Positions 40,444-49,359 of a stretch of 64,000 nucleotides of DNA are shown here, in pieces. Below the pieces are notes generated by a model that was not told the origin of the DNA, did no database searches, and saw only the letters and a list, made by a program, of their open reading frames with translations. Every line of letters starts with the position of its first letter. Position 1 is the first letter of the stretch. This stretch comes from Marinicella sp. (GTDB lineage: Bacteria > Pseudomonadota > Gammaproteobacteria > Xanthomonadales > Marinicellaceae). The stretch is taken from NCBI GenBank assembly GCA_028284365.1, contig JANQRW010000010.1, forward strand, positions 1 through 64,000, written 5' to 3'. The position numbers and the translations under genes are program-made.

Positions 40444-40595
40444 TTATCGTCCAAAAAATTTAATTTCAGTTCCTTGCTTACGTCTCTATACCGATTGAAA
40501 AACACGGTAAACATTCTATTTAATTGTACTAATAAGCATTACAGATAACACCTAAATAAATTAGCATATCAATGAAATCGTATCTCTCGAGGTTT

Positions 40596-40814
40596 TCACC
40601 CCGATGACTCATTCTTTACCTGTACTTCAAGTAATTGCCCAACATCGCAATCAAACAACAGACAAAGCCTCTCAATAGATTCTAAATCTACTTTTTGTGC
40701 GGTCTCTTTATAGAGCAAAGTTATCGTGGCTCTGCTCAACCCAGTTTCTCTGGAAACGTCAGCAATACGCATTTTGTGCTCACCCATCATTCGAGCGAGA
40801 TGACAACGAATCAT
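40596..40814 (-). CDS. Small Xre/Cro-type transcriptional regulator
   Basis: A 72-residue helix-turn-helix protein (MRIADVSRETGLSRATITLLYK) of the HTH_26 type. The ATG at 40814 follows an AGAGGTG ribosome site; the longer form from 40865 lacks one. It is upstream of and on the same strand as mod-res, with a 152-bp gap. It may act as a controller for the restriction-modification operon, delaying nuclease expression after entry into a new host. Confidence 0.8.
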   Translation of the reverse strand: MIRCHLARMMGEHKMRIADVSRETGLSRATITLLYKETAQKVDLESIERLCLLFDCDVGQLLEVQVKNESSG

Positions 40815-41222
40815 ATCTGCACCTCTTACAGTTGCTAGTATCAATGTTTGGCTAAAGAATAGCATGAATTTAAACTTTGCATAGCATTATGTAAGTTAAG
40901 CTCACAAAATTCAGATCTAAATCAAACAGGTGTGTAATTGTCCAGATTTTTATTACAACTAAAGATAGTTGCCAACTGAGCAAATATTATTTAGACCTTA
41001 GGTTACCGGGGGGGGGTAATGGGTATTTTTACGGTAAATATATTATGTACTGCTGGCGTATTAAAATTATGTATTTTCCATTAGCTTTTCTGGTGTTTGA
41101 TTTATTGAGGCTTGAGAGTTGTAGATGTTTTCAATTCAAATAAAGTCTGTTATTTATCAAGGAAAACTATTCTAATCTGGTGTGCTAATATTTACATATA
41201 CCATAATCAATAAGGTGAAATA
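40815..41222. promoter_or_regulatory. Divergent intergenic region with a G9 tract
   Basis: This 408-bp gap separates the Xre-mod-res operon (minus) from the DUF3883 gene (plus). It is AT-rich except for nine consecutive G residues at 41008-41016, about 195 bp upstream of xre and 205 bp upstream of the plus-strand gene. Such tracts can change length by slippage and switch promoters. No ORF is supported here. Confidence 0.5.
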
Positions 41223-42416
41223 ATGGCTGGTTCTTTTGAACAGTTAATGCTCAACAAACTATTTGATGAAAACTTATTACGCTCCAAAGAATGGAGAGAA
41301 CAACGAAAAGTCTATCAGCAACAAGTAAGAAAATTCAGGCGTAAATTTACAGCTTCATTTATAGAGCAAATGTCTATTGATCAATATGTACCTGGCCCAG
41401 ATTTTCCTGATAGTTTCGGAACTCAAATCATTAATGAAGTTTCTGGAAGTATTAATTCAATGGGAAGAAACACAATGTTTGGGTTCAGGTATAACAACCC
41501 AGGAAAAATAACTAAAAAATTTGGCAATGAACCAACAAATGCATTAAAGCTGATTAAATCTCAAATTCTTCAATTGGTAAAACTGGATAGAAGAATTAAT
41601 GAAAGTGAGTATGAAAAAAATTTATTAGCTCCCACTTTAAAAAACAAAATATTACAGATTTACCATCAAGAAGATTACTTGTCTGTCTATTCTCCAAACC
41701 ATCAAAAAATCTTATGCTATGAGTTTAGTTTACCAGTATTTAAAGATAAGCCTTATGACACCCAAGAAGCATTACTAGCCTTTAAAAATGAACACCCTGT
41801 ATTTAGTCAACTAACACTTTGGGAGTTTGGATCACTGATTTATAAAGTAGGTATTACTGATAACAAAACCTTCAGGTTTGATAAAAAGGTGGGAATGTAT
41901 AAGCCTATACCAGATAGTCGAGGTTTTAAAGTAACTGATCTTAAACAGATAGGAGCGCCCTACAACCCTGGTTCAAAAAAACGTTCTGGTAAAGTCGATC
42001 ATTTGGGTACACAAGTCAGCAATATGAAAACTGGAGAGCTAGGCGAAGAAATCATTATGGCTCACTTAGAAAAAGAGTGGGGGTCTCAAGATGATAATTT
42101 CAGAATAAAGCAGGTGTCAAAAGAGGACGATTCTGCGGGATATGATATTTACGTTTTTTTTCAAGAGCAAGAATGTTTCATAGAGGTAAAAAGCTCAACT
42201 GGAGCCATGAAAAATGCAAGTGTATATCTAACACGAAATGAATATGAAACAGCTAAGAAAAAGAAAGGTCAATATTTCATGTTTTTTGTTGAACATGTGA
42301 ATAACAAAGAACTGAGGTCCATCCACCATATTCAAAACCCATACGCAAACAGCAACTATGAAGTAGATCTTGAACCTGTTAAATACAGAATTAGCTTTAT
42401 GAAGAAGTTAATCTGA
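41223..42416 (+). CDS. DUF3883 domain protein, probable defence-associated nuclease
   Basis: A 397-residue soluble protein. The C-terminal ~130 residues resemble DUF3883, a PD-(D/E)XK-type fold: an early GELGEEII glutamate, the GYDIYVF aspartate and the CFIEVKSS Glu-x-Lys motif. The N-terminal ~270 residues are unrecognised; the basic first 45 residues may bind DNA. A good AAGGTG ribosome site precedes the ATG. The neighbouring type III restriction operon suggests a phage-defence role, but the protein has not been linked to it directly. Confidence 0.7.
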   Translation: MAGSFEQLMLNKLFDENLLRSKEWREQRKVYQQQVRKFRRKFTASFIEQMSIDQYVPGPDFPDSFGTQIINEVSGSINSMGRNTMFGFRYNNPGKITKKFGNEPTNALKLIKSQILQLVKLDRRINESEYEKNLLAPTLKNKILQIYHQEDYLSVYSPNHQKILCYEFSLPVFKDKPYDTQEALLAFKNEHPVFSQLTLWEFGSLIYKVGITDNKTFRFDKKVGMYKPIPDSRGFKVTDLKQIGAPYNPGSKKRSGKVDHLGTQVSNMKTGELGEEIIMAHLEKEWGSQDDNFRIKQVSKEDDSAGYDIYVFFQEQECFIEVKSSTGAMKNASVYLTRNEYETAKKKKGQYFMFFVEHVNNKELRSIHHIQNPYANSNYEVDLEPVKYRISFMKKLI

Positions 42417-42483
42417 GAACTGCGGTTAAACACGTAATTCCCCCTGCTAGATTGCGGCATAATGAGATTCGAATATATTCGAT

Positions 42484-43799
42484 CTACAAATAGGATATAA
42501 ATCTCTGAAATTTAGTTTGAGTGTAATTTATTTTTTTAAAAGTTACTTCTATTTTGCACTCCTCCATAATAATTTTTTTTAAGATTTCTCTAATCATTTG
42601 CTCATTTTTTTCAGAATCAACTCTCATATCAACAATAAATAAAAACTCTCCTATTTTCCTCTGGATTACTTGAAATTCTCTCATTCGTATTAAAGCAAAT
42701 AGATTGTGAAATGCAGATGCAGGAAAATACTTCCCGGAAGGTAGAACGAAGTTTTGCATTATTCTTCCCTTCAATTCTACAATCCGCCATTTGGCATCAT
42801 GAAAACAAGAACAATTTGAAAGTTTCAATTTAACAATATCATTAGTTTGATAGTTAATAAGGGGTAAATGTTTATTTCTCATGGAAGTAAGTAGGAGATT
42901 ACCTTCTTTCTTATTCTTATCATGACCTGCGAATTTTTTCTCATTCTTCACATCGACTTTCAAATCATCATAAATAACCATGCCTTTATTGCATGCACAA
43001 TTAGATGCTACTATACCTACTTCAGTTAAGCCGTATGCTTCTATTACTGGTATTTTTAAAACATTTTTAGCAAGTTCTTTAAGATTTTCAGATAAGTTTG
43101 CACCACTACAGATAACATATTTTGCTTTAGGCTTTATATTTTTTTGCAAATGAATATTAACTAGAAGTTTTAAAATTTCTGGTTTAAGGGATAGGCTTTC
43201 AAAATCAAGCTTATTTAGTTGATTAATTACATTAACACATTCACTAATATCTGAAATATCAATGAAAACCTGAAGCATGTCACCAACTAGGTTTTCGGGA
43301 GAAAGCCAAAGCTCATTTGAACAGTTAGGATTATCTGTCAGAGAGATATTGTAAATATGACTTTTATTACCAATGTAATAACCAGATATTAATGCTATTT
43401 TTCGCACTGATAAGAAGAGAGTTTTTAAATAAAACTTTTCTTCATAAGGGATTTTTAGAGGGTTTCCCGTTGTACCTGAAGTCTTAAACAACCAGGAATC
43501 ATTACAGCTTAAAATTTTATCTTCATTTTCAAGAATTTTTTTTTTGTTAAGACACTATTGCAATGTTTTACTGCATTGCAATTATTTATGGTGTCCATAT
43601 CATATAAACATGAAAACTTTTGACTTATATGGTTATCAGTTATAACCGTAAATGATTTATTTATAACTCTTTCAGAAAAGTTGTTAAATTCATTGGTAAC
43701 AACATCACCGTGCTTATCAGTAATCATTGTTAAAAGTAAATCAACCTTAATATCTGGAAAAGCATTTAAGCAGGTTAGAATACTATCTTTTCTATTCAA
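42484..43799 (-). pseudogene. PaaK/CapK-type AMP-forming ligase, split by a -1 frameshift at A10
   Basis: Two frames (43799-43509 and 43491-42484) join into one ~438-residue adenylating enzyme if the ribosome or polymerase slips -1 in the A10 run (43536-43545, minus strand). After the slip the sequence continues ILENEDKIL... into the adenylation motif KTSGTTGNPLKIP. Later motifs are EAYGLTE and LINYQTNDIV, and a C-terminal lid domain follows. The reconstructed length is normal for phenylacetate-CoA ligase relatives. It would activate a carboxylic acid as an adenylate or CoA thioester. It is 11 bp behind the small peptide gene. The break may be a mutation, a sequencing error, phase variation or programmed slippage, so the pseudogene label is provisional. 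Confidence 0.75.
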
Positions 43800-43810
43800 T
43801 TTTGATTTTA

Positions 43811-44011
43811 CTAAACAGCTACAGCAGATTTACCTACACGAATCCCTATTTTTAAAGCGCTAGCATTAATTGAATCAATATTGGTCAATTCCAAAGCTTC
43901 AGATAAAGAAGAATCTAACCCTAAAGTTTTTAATACTTTAGCGGCATCATTTTCAGAAACTCCTGCCCTTTTTGCAAATTCAGCAATTAAATTATTTGTT
44001 TGGTCTTTCAT
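43811..44011 (-). CDS. Small peptide, possible precursor or scaffold of the cluster
   Basis: A 66-residue peptide starting at the ATG at 44011 behind AGGTGA. A TTG 5 codons upstream is in frame but lies on the ribosome site. The N-terminal ~40 residues look helical (LIAEFAKRAGVSENDAAKVL, weakly reminiscent of an HU-type N-terminus), and the C-terminus ends RVGKSAVAV. It has no cysteines. It is 11 bp upstream of the ligase and divergent from the six-gene operon. A leader/scaffold peptide for the biosynthetic enzymes is an attractive but unproven idea; a small regulator is the alternative. Confidence 0.6.
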   Translation of the reverse strand: MKDQTNNLIAEFAKRAGVSENDAAKVLKTLGLDSSLSEALELTNIDSINASALKIGIRVGKSAVAV

Positions 44012-44121
44012 TTTTTCACCTATCAATAATTAACAACTCTATTGTGTTTAAATATACAATATTTATTTATTTAAATTATCACAGTTGTTATGATTATTCA
44101 ACCATACTTGTGTTGTTTTTA
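44012..44121. promoter_or_regulatory. Divergent promoter region of the biosynthetic cluster
   Basis: This very AT-rich 110-bp gap separates the minus-strand peptide/ligase pair from the plus-strand operon. A plus-strand -10-like TATGAT lies at 44089-44094. A TATATT element suits the minus strand. Neither has a good -35 box. Confidence 0.35.
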
Positions 44122-44868
44122 ATGATGAACAATATTTTTTCGAAAAATCCAGAATCATATGCTTTGTTTAGGCCAGTCTACCCTGACAACCTATTTGATT
44201 ATATTTACAGCCTATGCAGGGCTTTCTCCGCTGTTTTAGATTGTGGGACCGGTTCTGGACAAGCAGCAATAAGATTATCAGAGAAGTTTGAGAATGTATT
44301 TGCTATTGATAAAAGTATCGAGCAAATAGCAAATTCTTCAAAAAAGAAGAACATTTTTTATCAGGTTTCAAATGCAGAAAAGATTGATTTTTCAAATAAT
44401 ACTTTTGATTTGGTTACTGTGGCCCAAGCACTGCACTGGTTTGATTTTAAATCGTTTTGGCCCGAGGTAAATAGAGTTCTAAAACCAAATGGAATTTTTG
44501 CTGCCTGGGGTTATGACTGGTTTTCTATAGACTCAAAAATCGACAACTTAATAAACAAGAAAATAATTAATAAACTCAGACCGTACTGGTCAATTAAAAA
44601 CGAAATACTGTGGCAAGGTTATAAAAACATAGGTATGCCTTTTCGTGAAATATCCACTCCAGAATTCATGATTGAATATGAGGTATCACCTTTTCAAATT
44701 GTAAGTTATATGAAAACTTGGTCTGCATCAATAAGATACTCAGAGAAACATGGCTTCAGTGAGTTTGATGATTTAGAACAAGAACTAGTTCTGGCCTGGG
44801 GAAATAAACCTAAAACAATAAAAATGAAATTACATACTCTGTTTGGAGAAAACCATGATCGACATTGA
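44122..44868 (+). CDS. Class I SAM-dependent methyltransferase (trans-aconitate methyltransferase-like)
   Basis: A 248-residue Rossmann methyltransferase. The N-terminal YALFRPVYP is typical of a family including yeast Tmt1-like carboxyl methyltransferases. Motif I is LDCGTGSGQAA, and the motif IV region is VTVAQALHWF. I chose the ATG at 44122; the upstream open extension overlaps the divergent peptide gene. It overlaps the next gene by 14 nt. Members of this family methylate small polycarboxylic acids, so the neighbouring isopropylmalate-synthase-like product is a plausible but unproven substrate. Confidence 0.75.
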   Translation: MMNNIFSKNPESYALFRPVYPDNLFDYIYSLCRAFSAVLDCGTGSGQAAIRLSEKFENVFAIDKSIEQIANSSKKKNIFYQVSNAEKIDFSNNTFDLVTVAQALHWFDFKSFWPEVNRVLKPNGIFAAWGYDWFSIDSKIDNLINKKIINKLRPYWSIKNEILWQGYKNIGMPFREISTPEFMIEYEVSPFQIVSYMKTWSASIRYSEKHGFSEFDDLEQELVLAWGNKPKTIKMKLHTLFGENHDRH

Positions 44869-45577
44869 CTGGTCAAAATTTGAAAAAAATGGGTATGTTA
44901 AATTGGAAAGTGCCATTAATTTAGGGTTAGTTAATAAAGCAATTGAAGAGTGTATTAGTTTAAGAAATAATCATGATGATTCTAGGCTAGAGTTCGAATT
45001 TGAAACCAAAAGTAAAAAACAAGTAAGGAAAATCAGAAGGGTCTTCTGGTCCAATGAAGAGTATTGGTTAAATTTTTTAGAAAAATCTGGCATAAAGGAA
45101 TTAGTGATGAACAAAATTGGGCAAGGAGCAACTTTAGTTTACAACGCTATTTTTTTTAAAGAAAAAGTTTTCGGCTCCAAAATTGCAGCACATCAAGATC
45201 AGGCACTTTGGAGTTTTAAATATCCTGGTGCAATTAACGTTTGGGTGTCTTTTTCAAATTCTACAAAGGCAAATGGATGTTTATATGGCTACCCAAAATC
45301 TCATTTAAACCCAATAAAACATGCTTTTCAAAAAAATTACGAATGGCATGAATCTATTAACTCTAAAAATTTACCTAAAAATAAAATAGATATTACTACC
45401 CAACCAGGCGATGTAGTCATATGGAAAAGATACTTTGCTCACGGAAGTTATGAAAACAGATCTAACGATGATCGCTTAGGTATTGTTTTCGTTTTTGTAG
45501 ATAACAGAGTCAAAGATTTTAAGGCAATTGATAGTTTCAATTTAAAAAATAACAACGATCGACTTGAAAAGCCGTGA
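44855..45577 (+). CDS. Phytanoyl-CoA dioxygenase (PhyH) family oxygenase
   Basis: A 240-residue Fe(II)/2-oxoglutarate-type oxygenase. The metal triad is HQD (His113, Asp115) and the distal His196 in FAHGSYENR. The downstream Arg could bind 2-oxoglutarate. The ATG at 44855 has GGAG 8 nt upstream and lies inside the preceding gene; the TTG at 44843 is unlikely. It would hydroxylate or desaturate a pathway intermediate. Confidence 0.8.
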   Translation: MIDIDWSKFEKNGYVKLESAINLGLVNKAIEECISLRNNHDDSRLEFEFETKSKKQVRKIRRVFWSNEEYWLNFLEKSGIKELVMNKIGQGATLVYNAIFFKEKVFGSKIAAHQDQALWSFKYPGAINVWVSFSNSTKANGCLYGYPKSHLNPIKHAFQKNYEWHESINSKNLPKNKIDITTQPGDVVIWKRYFAHGSYENRSNDDRLGIVFVFVDNRVKDFKAIDSFNLKNNNDRLEKP

Positions 45578-46932
45578 ATGAAATAAAAGTAATTGACACA
45601 ACTCTACGTGAAGGAATGCAAGCTCCTGGAGTTAGATTTAATCTTAGCCAAACAGTAGAAATAGCAGAAAACCTTGTTGAATTAGGGATTGACACGATTG
45701 AATGTGGTCACCCGTTTGTATCTAAAGAAGAATTTCAAAGAGTTAAAACCCTTGTTGAAATGAATTTTGGCGTAGAGATTTTAGCCCATGCAAGAGCTCT
45801 TAAAGAAGATATTATAAAAGTTGAAGAAGCAGGTGCTGACTGGGTAGGTATATTTCTAGGGTTAAATGAATATAGTCTGAAATATAAATATGGAGGTATT
45901 TCAGAATCAAAATGTTTAGAAAAAATGGAAAAGGCATTAAGTTTTGCAAAATCTACGAATTTAAAGATTAGGTTTACATTAGAAGATTTCAGTAGAACAA
46001 ATTTTTCCACAGTACGAAAAGTATTAAAAATCGCAAACTCATTTGATGTTGATAGATTTTGTATTAGCGATACTGTAGGAATATATACTCCAAATTCACT
46101 TCAAAATGATTTAGAAAAAACTCTAAAGTTATTTAGTAAAGATATAGAAGTACACTTGCATAACGATAGGGGTTTCGCTAATGCAAATGCTATAACATCG
46201 TGTGAAAAGGGAGCTACTTGGATATCTTCATCAATCAATGGTATAGGAGAACGGTGCGGTATAACAGATACAGGGGAGCTTTTAGTAAATATTGCTTCGC
46301 TTGGTAAAAGGGCATTCCCTGATTTGCATTTGATTAAAAAAACAGAAGAACTGGTTGCCGCTTATTCAAGACTACCAATCAATTTACAAAAACCAATAAC
46401 CGGTAAATACGCATTTCAACACACATGCGACTTACATAGAAAGGCTGTTAAACAAAATAGAAAATCATATGAATGGATTTCTACTCCATTTAAGAAAACA
46501 GATATTTGTGATGAAAATAGTATAAAAAAAATTAACAATATAATTTTTCCGAAAGTAATTAGTTGCACAGAATTAAAACATCATAAATCAGGGCCAGGGA
46601 ACAGATATGTAATGATCGATGACAGATTTTACAATGACTGTAGGCAATACTGTATTGTAAGAAGAATACCACAGTTAGAAAATTATGGATCTGGTCATGT
46701 AAATACTCACAGACATAAATGTGATAGTTTGTTTTTATTCATAGGCACACAAGAAAATTTACAAGGACTCAAAGTTGAAGTTCAAATTAATGACTCTTAT
46801 TCTCTAATTAATAGCCCCGCATCTGTATTTATTCCTGCTGGTGTTTATCATTCATACAAAGTAATAGATGGAGAGGGCATATTCGTAAACCATGTTTTAA
46901 ACGGAAATTACAATGAAAGCCTTCTAGAGTAA
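45574..46932 (+). CDS. Isopropylmalate/homocitrate synthase-like enzyme fused to a C-terminal cupin
   Basis: A 452-residue DRE-TIM metallolyase/condensing enzyme. DTTLREGMQAPG (Asp8, Arg12, Glu13), the metal HLHND (His194, His196) and a GIGERCGITDTG segment place it with synthases that join acetyl-CoA to a 2-oxo acid. A HTCDLHRKAV region near 283-292 matches the synthase linker. The last ~120 residues form a cupin with HVNTHRH (His375, 379, 381) and His426. The start is GTG at 45574, overlapping the previous stop (GTGA). Substrates are unknown. The cupin fusion is unusual; it could be catalytic or regulatory. Confidence 0.78.
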   Translation: MNEIKVIDTTLREGMQAPGVRFNLSQTVEIAENLVELGIDTIECGHPFVSKEEFQRVKTLVEMNFGVEILAHARALKEDIIKVEEAGADWVGIFLGLNEYSLKYKYGGISESKCLEKMEKALSFAKSTNLKIRFTLEDFSRTNFSTVRKVLKIANSFDVDRFCISDTVGIYTPNSLQNDLEKTLKLFSKDIEVHLHNDRGFANANAITSCEKGATWISSSINGIGERCGITDTGELLVNIASLGKRAFPDLHLIKKTEELVAAYSRLPINLQKPITGKYAFQHTCDLHRKAVKQNRKSYEWISTPFKKTDICDENSIKKINNIIFPKVISCTELKHHKSGPGNRYVMIDDRFYNDCRQYCIVRRIPQLENYGSGHVNTHRHKCDSLFLFIGTQENLQGLKVEVQINDSYSLINSPASVFIPAGVYHSYKVIDGEGIFVNHVLNGNYNESLLE

Positions 46933-46936
46933 ACAT

Positions 46937-47695
46937 ATGAATGACAAAGCTAAAGCATGGGATATTATTGGGAAGGATTTTTGGAAAAGTGGTAGAAAGA
47001 CTGCTAAACCTAGCAATAAGCATATAAGAAAATTTTCGGAAGGAATTTTTTCTACTAGTTATGTATGTATAGTAGGCGCAAGCACAAAAAATTTAATTGA
47101 GCATTTATTAGCAAAAAACTGTAATGTTTTTGTTTATGACTTTTCTGAAAAAATGTGTATGGATTTGAGGAAAGAAATTGATGATAAGAAATGCAAAATA
47201 GAACTGAAAGATATTACAAAACCAAAGTTGCTAAACCTAAACAAATTTGACTATGTTTTAAACGATAGGCTAATAAATAGATTTAACATTGAAGAAACAA
47301 TATCATATTTAAATTCCTGCAACAAAATACTAAAAAAAGGAGGCATTGTTAGATCCTCAATAAAAATTGGCCTATATCCAATGGATGAAATTCTTCTGAA
47401 AAATGCTAAATCTAGAGGTCTAGAGAAACATTTCTTTAACTCAAAAACTTCAACTATAAATTATGAAGCTTCAGCACCTGTTTTAAAAGAATGTGTTCAA
47501 AAGCATGGCAACATTAGTAAAGAAAAATTGATTAATTGGTATCTTAATAGAAGAGAGGAAAAAAGGTTTTCGATAACTGACTTTGATAATTTGGTAAATT
47601 CCTCATTCCCAGATGGTTCTTTAAAAATAATAGAAAAATTATTAATTGATAAATCATCTGACACATATCTATATACTCTAAAAAAGAGGAAATAA
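46937..47695 (+). CDS. SAM-dependent methyltransferase-like protein
   Basis: A 252-residue protein with a Rossmann-like segment (CIVGASTKNLIEHLL, then VFVYDFSEKM) and a late NKILKKGGI strand as in class I methyltransferases. The glycine-rich loop is degenerate (VGAST rather than GxGxG), so catalytic ability is uncertain. The gene starts 4 bp after the cupin fusion and its TAA overlaps the next ATG (TAATG). It is very AT-rich. Confidence 0.6.
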   Translation: MNDKAKAWDIIGKDFWKSGRKTAKPSNKHIRKFSEGIFSTSYVCIVGASTKNLIEHLLAKNCNVFVYDFSEKMCMDLRKEIDDKKCKIELKDITKPKLLNLNKFDYVLNDRLINRFNIEETISYLNSCNKILKKGGIVRSSIKIGLYPMDEILLKNAKSRGLEKHFFNSKTSTINYEASAPVLKECVQKHGNISKEKLINWYLNRREEKRFSITDFDNLVNSSFPDGSLKIIEKLLIDKSSDTYLYTLKKRK

Positions 47696-49359
47696 TGTGT
47701 GGTGTATTAGCAATTTCATTAAAAACCAATAAGAAAAATGATATTGGAAAAATTGTTGATGAACTATTGTCACAACTTTCCCATAGAGGACCTGATGACT
47801 CTGGAAAGAAAATCATTGGAAATTCTGCAATTGGAATGACCAGATTGTCCATCAGATCAAATCAATCTGATGAAACTCCACATTCGATTCGAAATAACTT
47901 CGTTGCGTATAACGGTGAGATTTATCAATATAAAAACAATCAAAACATATGTATTCCTAAAAATTCTCATGATGAAGTTGAGGCAATATTAAATGAGTAC
48001 AAACTTGATGGAATGTATTCATACGCAATATTAAACAATAACGAAGAAATTAGGATCGGCAGGGATATAAATGGTATCAAACCCCTCTTCTGTCGAAAAA
48101 TAAAAAATGGGATTGCAGTTTCCTCAGAATTGAAAGGTTTATTAGGCTTAGAAAAAGTTAAATTGAATTTAGGTGCAATACGAGAGTTTCTAGTTTATGG
48201 GAACTTGTTTAGATTCAATTCATTTTACAATGGAATATTTGAACTTAAACCTGGGTATGAAGGGTTGATTGTAGAGGGTAAGTTTAAGGGTTTTAAAAAG
48301 CATAAACTGTTTGAATCTACAGAATTGTTTTCATCATCTTTAAATAGCATTATTGAAAAATCAATTCATAGTACACTTATATCAAATCATGAAATAGGAA
48401 TTGCATTTAGTGGTGGGTTAGATTCTAGCTACATAGTTCAAACTGTAAAGGCAAATGACAATCAAAAACTTCCAATCAAGCTATTCAGTTTAAAAAACGT
48501 TGAAAACAATGATGGAGTCTCAAATATTGATAGCCTAACAAGGTTAAAAGTTTCAAATAACGAATTCAAACTTTTTTCTAAAGTTATAAATCCTCAGCAC
48601 TTCATTAGAAATACAAGAGAATCAGTACAAATTTTATCTGTCCCTCATTCTTTGACCAGCAATGCACTATATATAGAGTTAGCTAAATTAATTAAAAAAC
48701 ATACGGAGTTAAGAGTCCTGTTAACTGGAGAAGGTGCTGATGAAATCTTTTGTGGATATGACTCATACAAAAGTCTATTAAACAAAGACTCAATGCTAAG
48801 AAAGTTCTATGTAAGCAAAAAAGCAAAGTATAAATATTTTTTAAATATTAATGATATACAGGAGCCCAGTTTCATAAAATTTAAAGACATAAGGTCTGCT
48901 GAAAAAAAGTATAGCTTAATGCCATTACTAAATCGATTAGACCATATTTTGATGAACTATCAGATAGAGGGAAGGGTTCCTTTTCTTCATGGTAATATTC
49001 AACAGTTTGCCGCAATGTACTCATTTAATAATTTAGTTACTAAAGAGCAAACTAAGATTCCGCTAAGAGAAGAATATGAAAGAGTTTTTAGTAGCAGAGA
49101 ACACAAATTCACCAAAGTTCCCTTTCGTTTTAATTTAAAACAGGTTGAAGAAGAATTAGTTTCAGAATGTCTTACTTTATTAAATAAATTTTCGCATTTA
49201 TATATTCTGTCAGGTATTTTGAATAACCGAATTATCAAATTCATTAGGGATAGAAAATTTTCCAATGAAGACCTACTTTTTCTTTTTAGAGTTTTGACAA
49301 TTGGCTATTGGTTCGAACATCTTGAGAACTCAAATATTCAACTGGAGTTTAGCAATTGA
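47695..49359 (+). CDS. Class II glutamine amidotransferase / asparagine synthetase-like amide ligase
   Basis: A 554-residue AsnB-family protein. The mature N-terminal Cys2 (MCGVLA), HRGPDD and YNGEIY motifs indicate an active glutaminase. The synthetase half has the PP-loop SGGLDSS at 239-245 and LLTGEGADEIFCGY. It would adenylate a carboxylate and transfer ammonia from glutamine to it. Because Cys2 is kept, it is unlike beta-lactam synthetases. No lasso-peptide protease is nearby. It is coupled to both neighbours. Confidence 0.85.
   Translation: MCGVLAISLKTNKKNDIGKIVDELLSQLSHRGPDDSGKKIIGNSAIGMTRLSIRSNQSDETPHSIRNNFVAYNGEIYQYKNNQNICIPKNSHDEVEAILNEYKLDGMYSYAILNNNEEIRIGRDINGIKPLFCRKIKNGIAVSSELKGLLGLEKVKLNLGAIREFLVYGNLFRFNSFYNGIFELKPGYEGLIVEGKFKGFKKHKLFESTELFSSSLNSIIEKSIHSTLISNHEIGIAFSGGLDSSYIVQTVKANDNQKLPIKLFSLKNVENNDGVSNIDSLTRLKVSNNEFKLFSKVINPQHFIRNTRESVQILSVPHSLTSNALYIELAKLIKKHTELRVLLTGEGADEIFCGYDSYKSLLNKDSMLRKFYVSKKAKYKYFLNINDIQEPSFIKFKDIRSAEKKYSLMPLLNRLDHILMNYQIEGRVPFLHGNIQQFAAMYSFNNLVTKEQTKIPLREEYERVFSSREHKFTKVPFRFNLKQVEEELVSECLTLLNKFSHLYILSGILNNRIIKFIRDRKFSNEDLLFLFRVLTIGYWFEHLENSNIQLEFSN

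Noticed and set aside
43972..44121. N-terminal extension of the first methyltransferase
   Set aside because: It runs through the divergent promoter and into the small peptide gene, and the recognised family start lies at 44122.
47695..49359. Beta-lactam synthetase or lasso-peptide cyclase
   Set aside because: Cys2 and other glutaminase motifs are intact, unlike beta-lactam synthetases, and no lasso leader protease or recognition element is encoded nearby.
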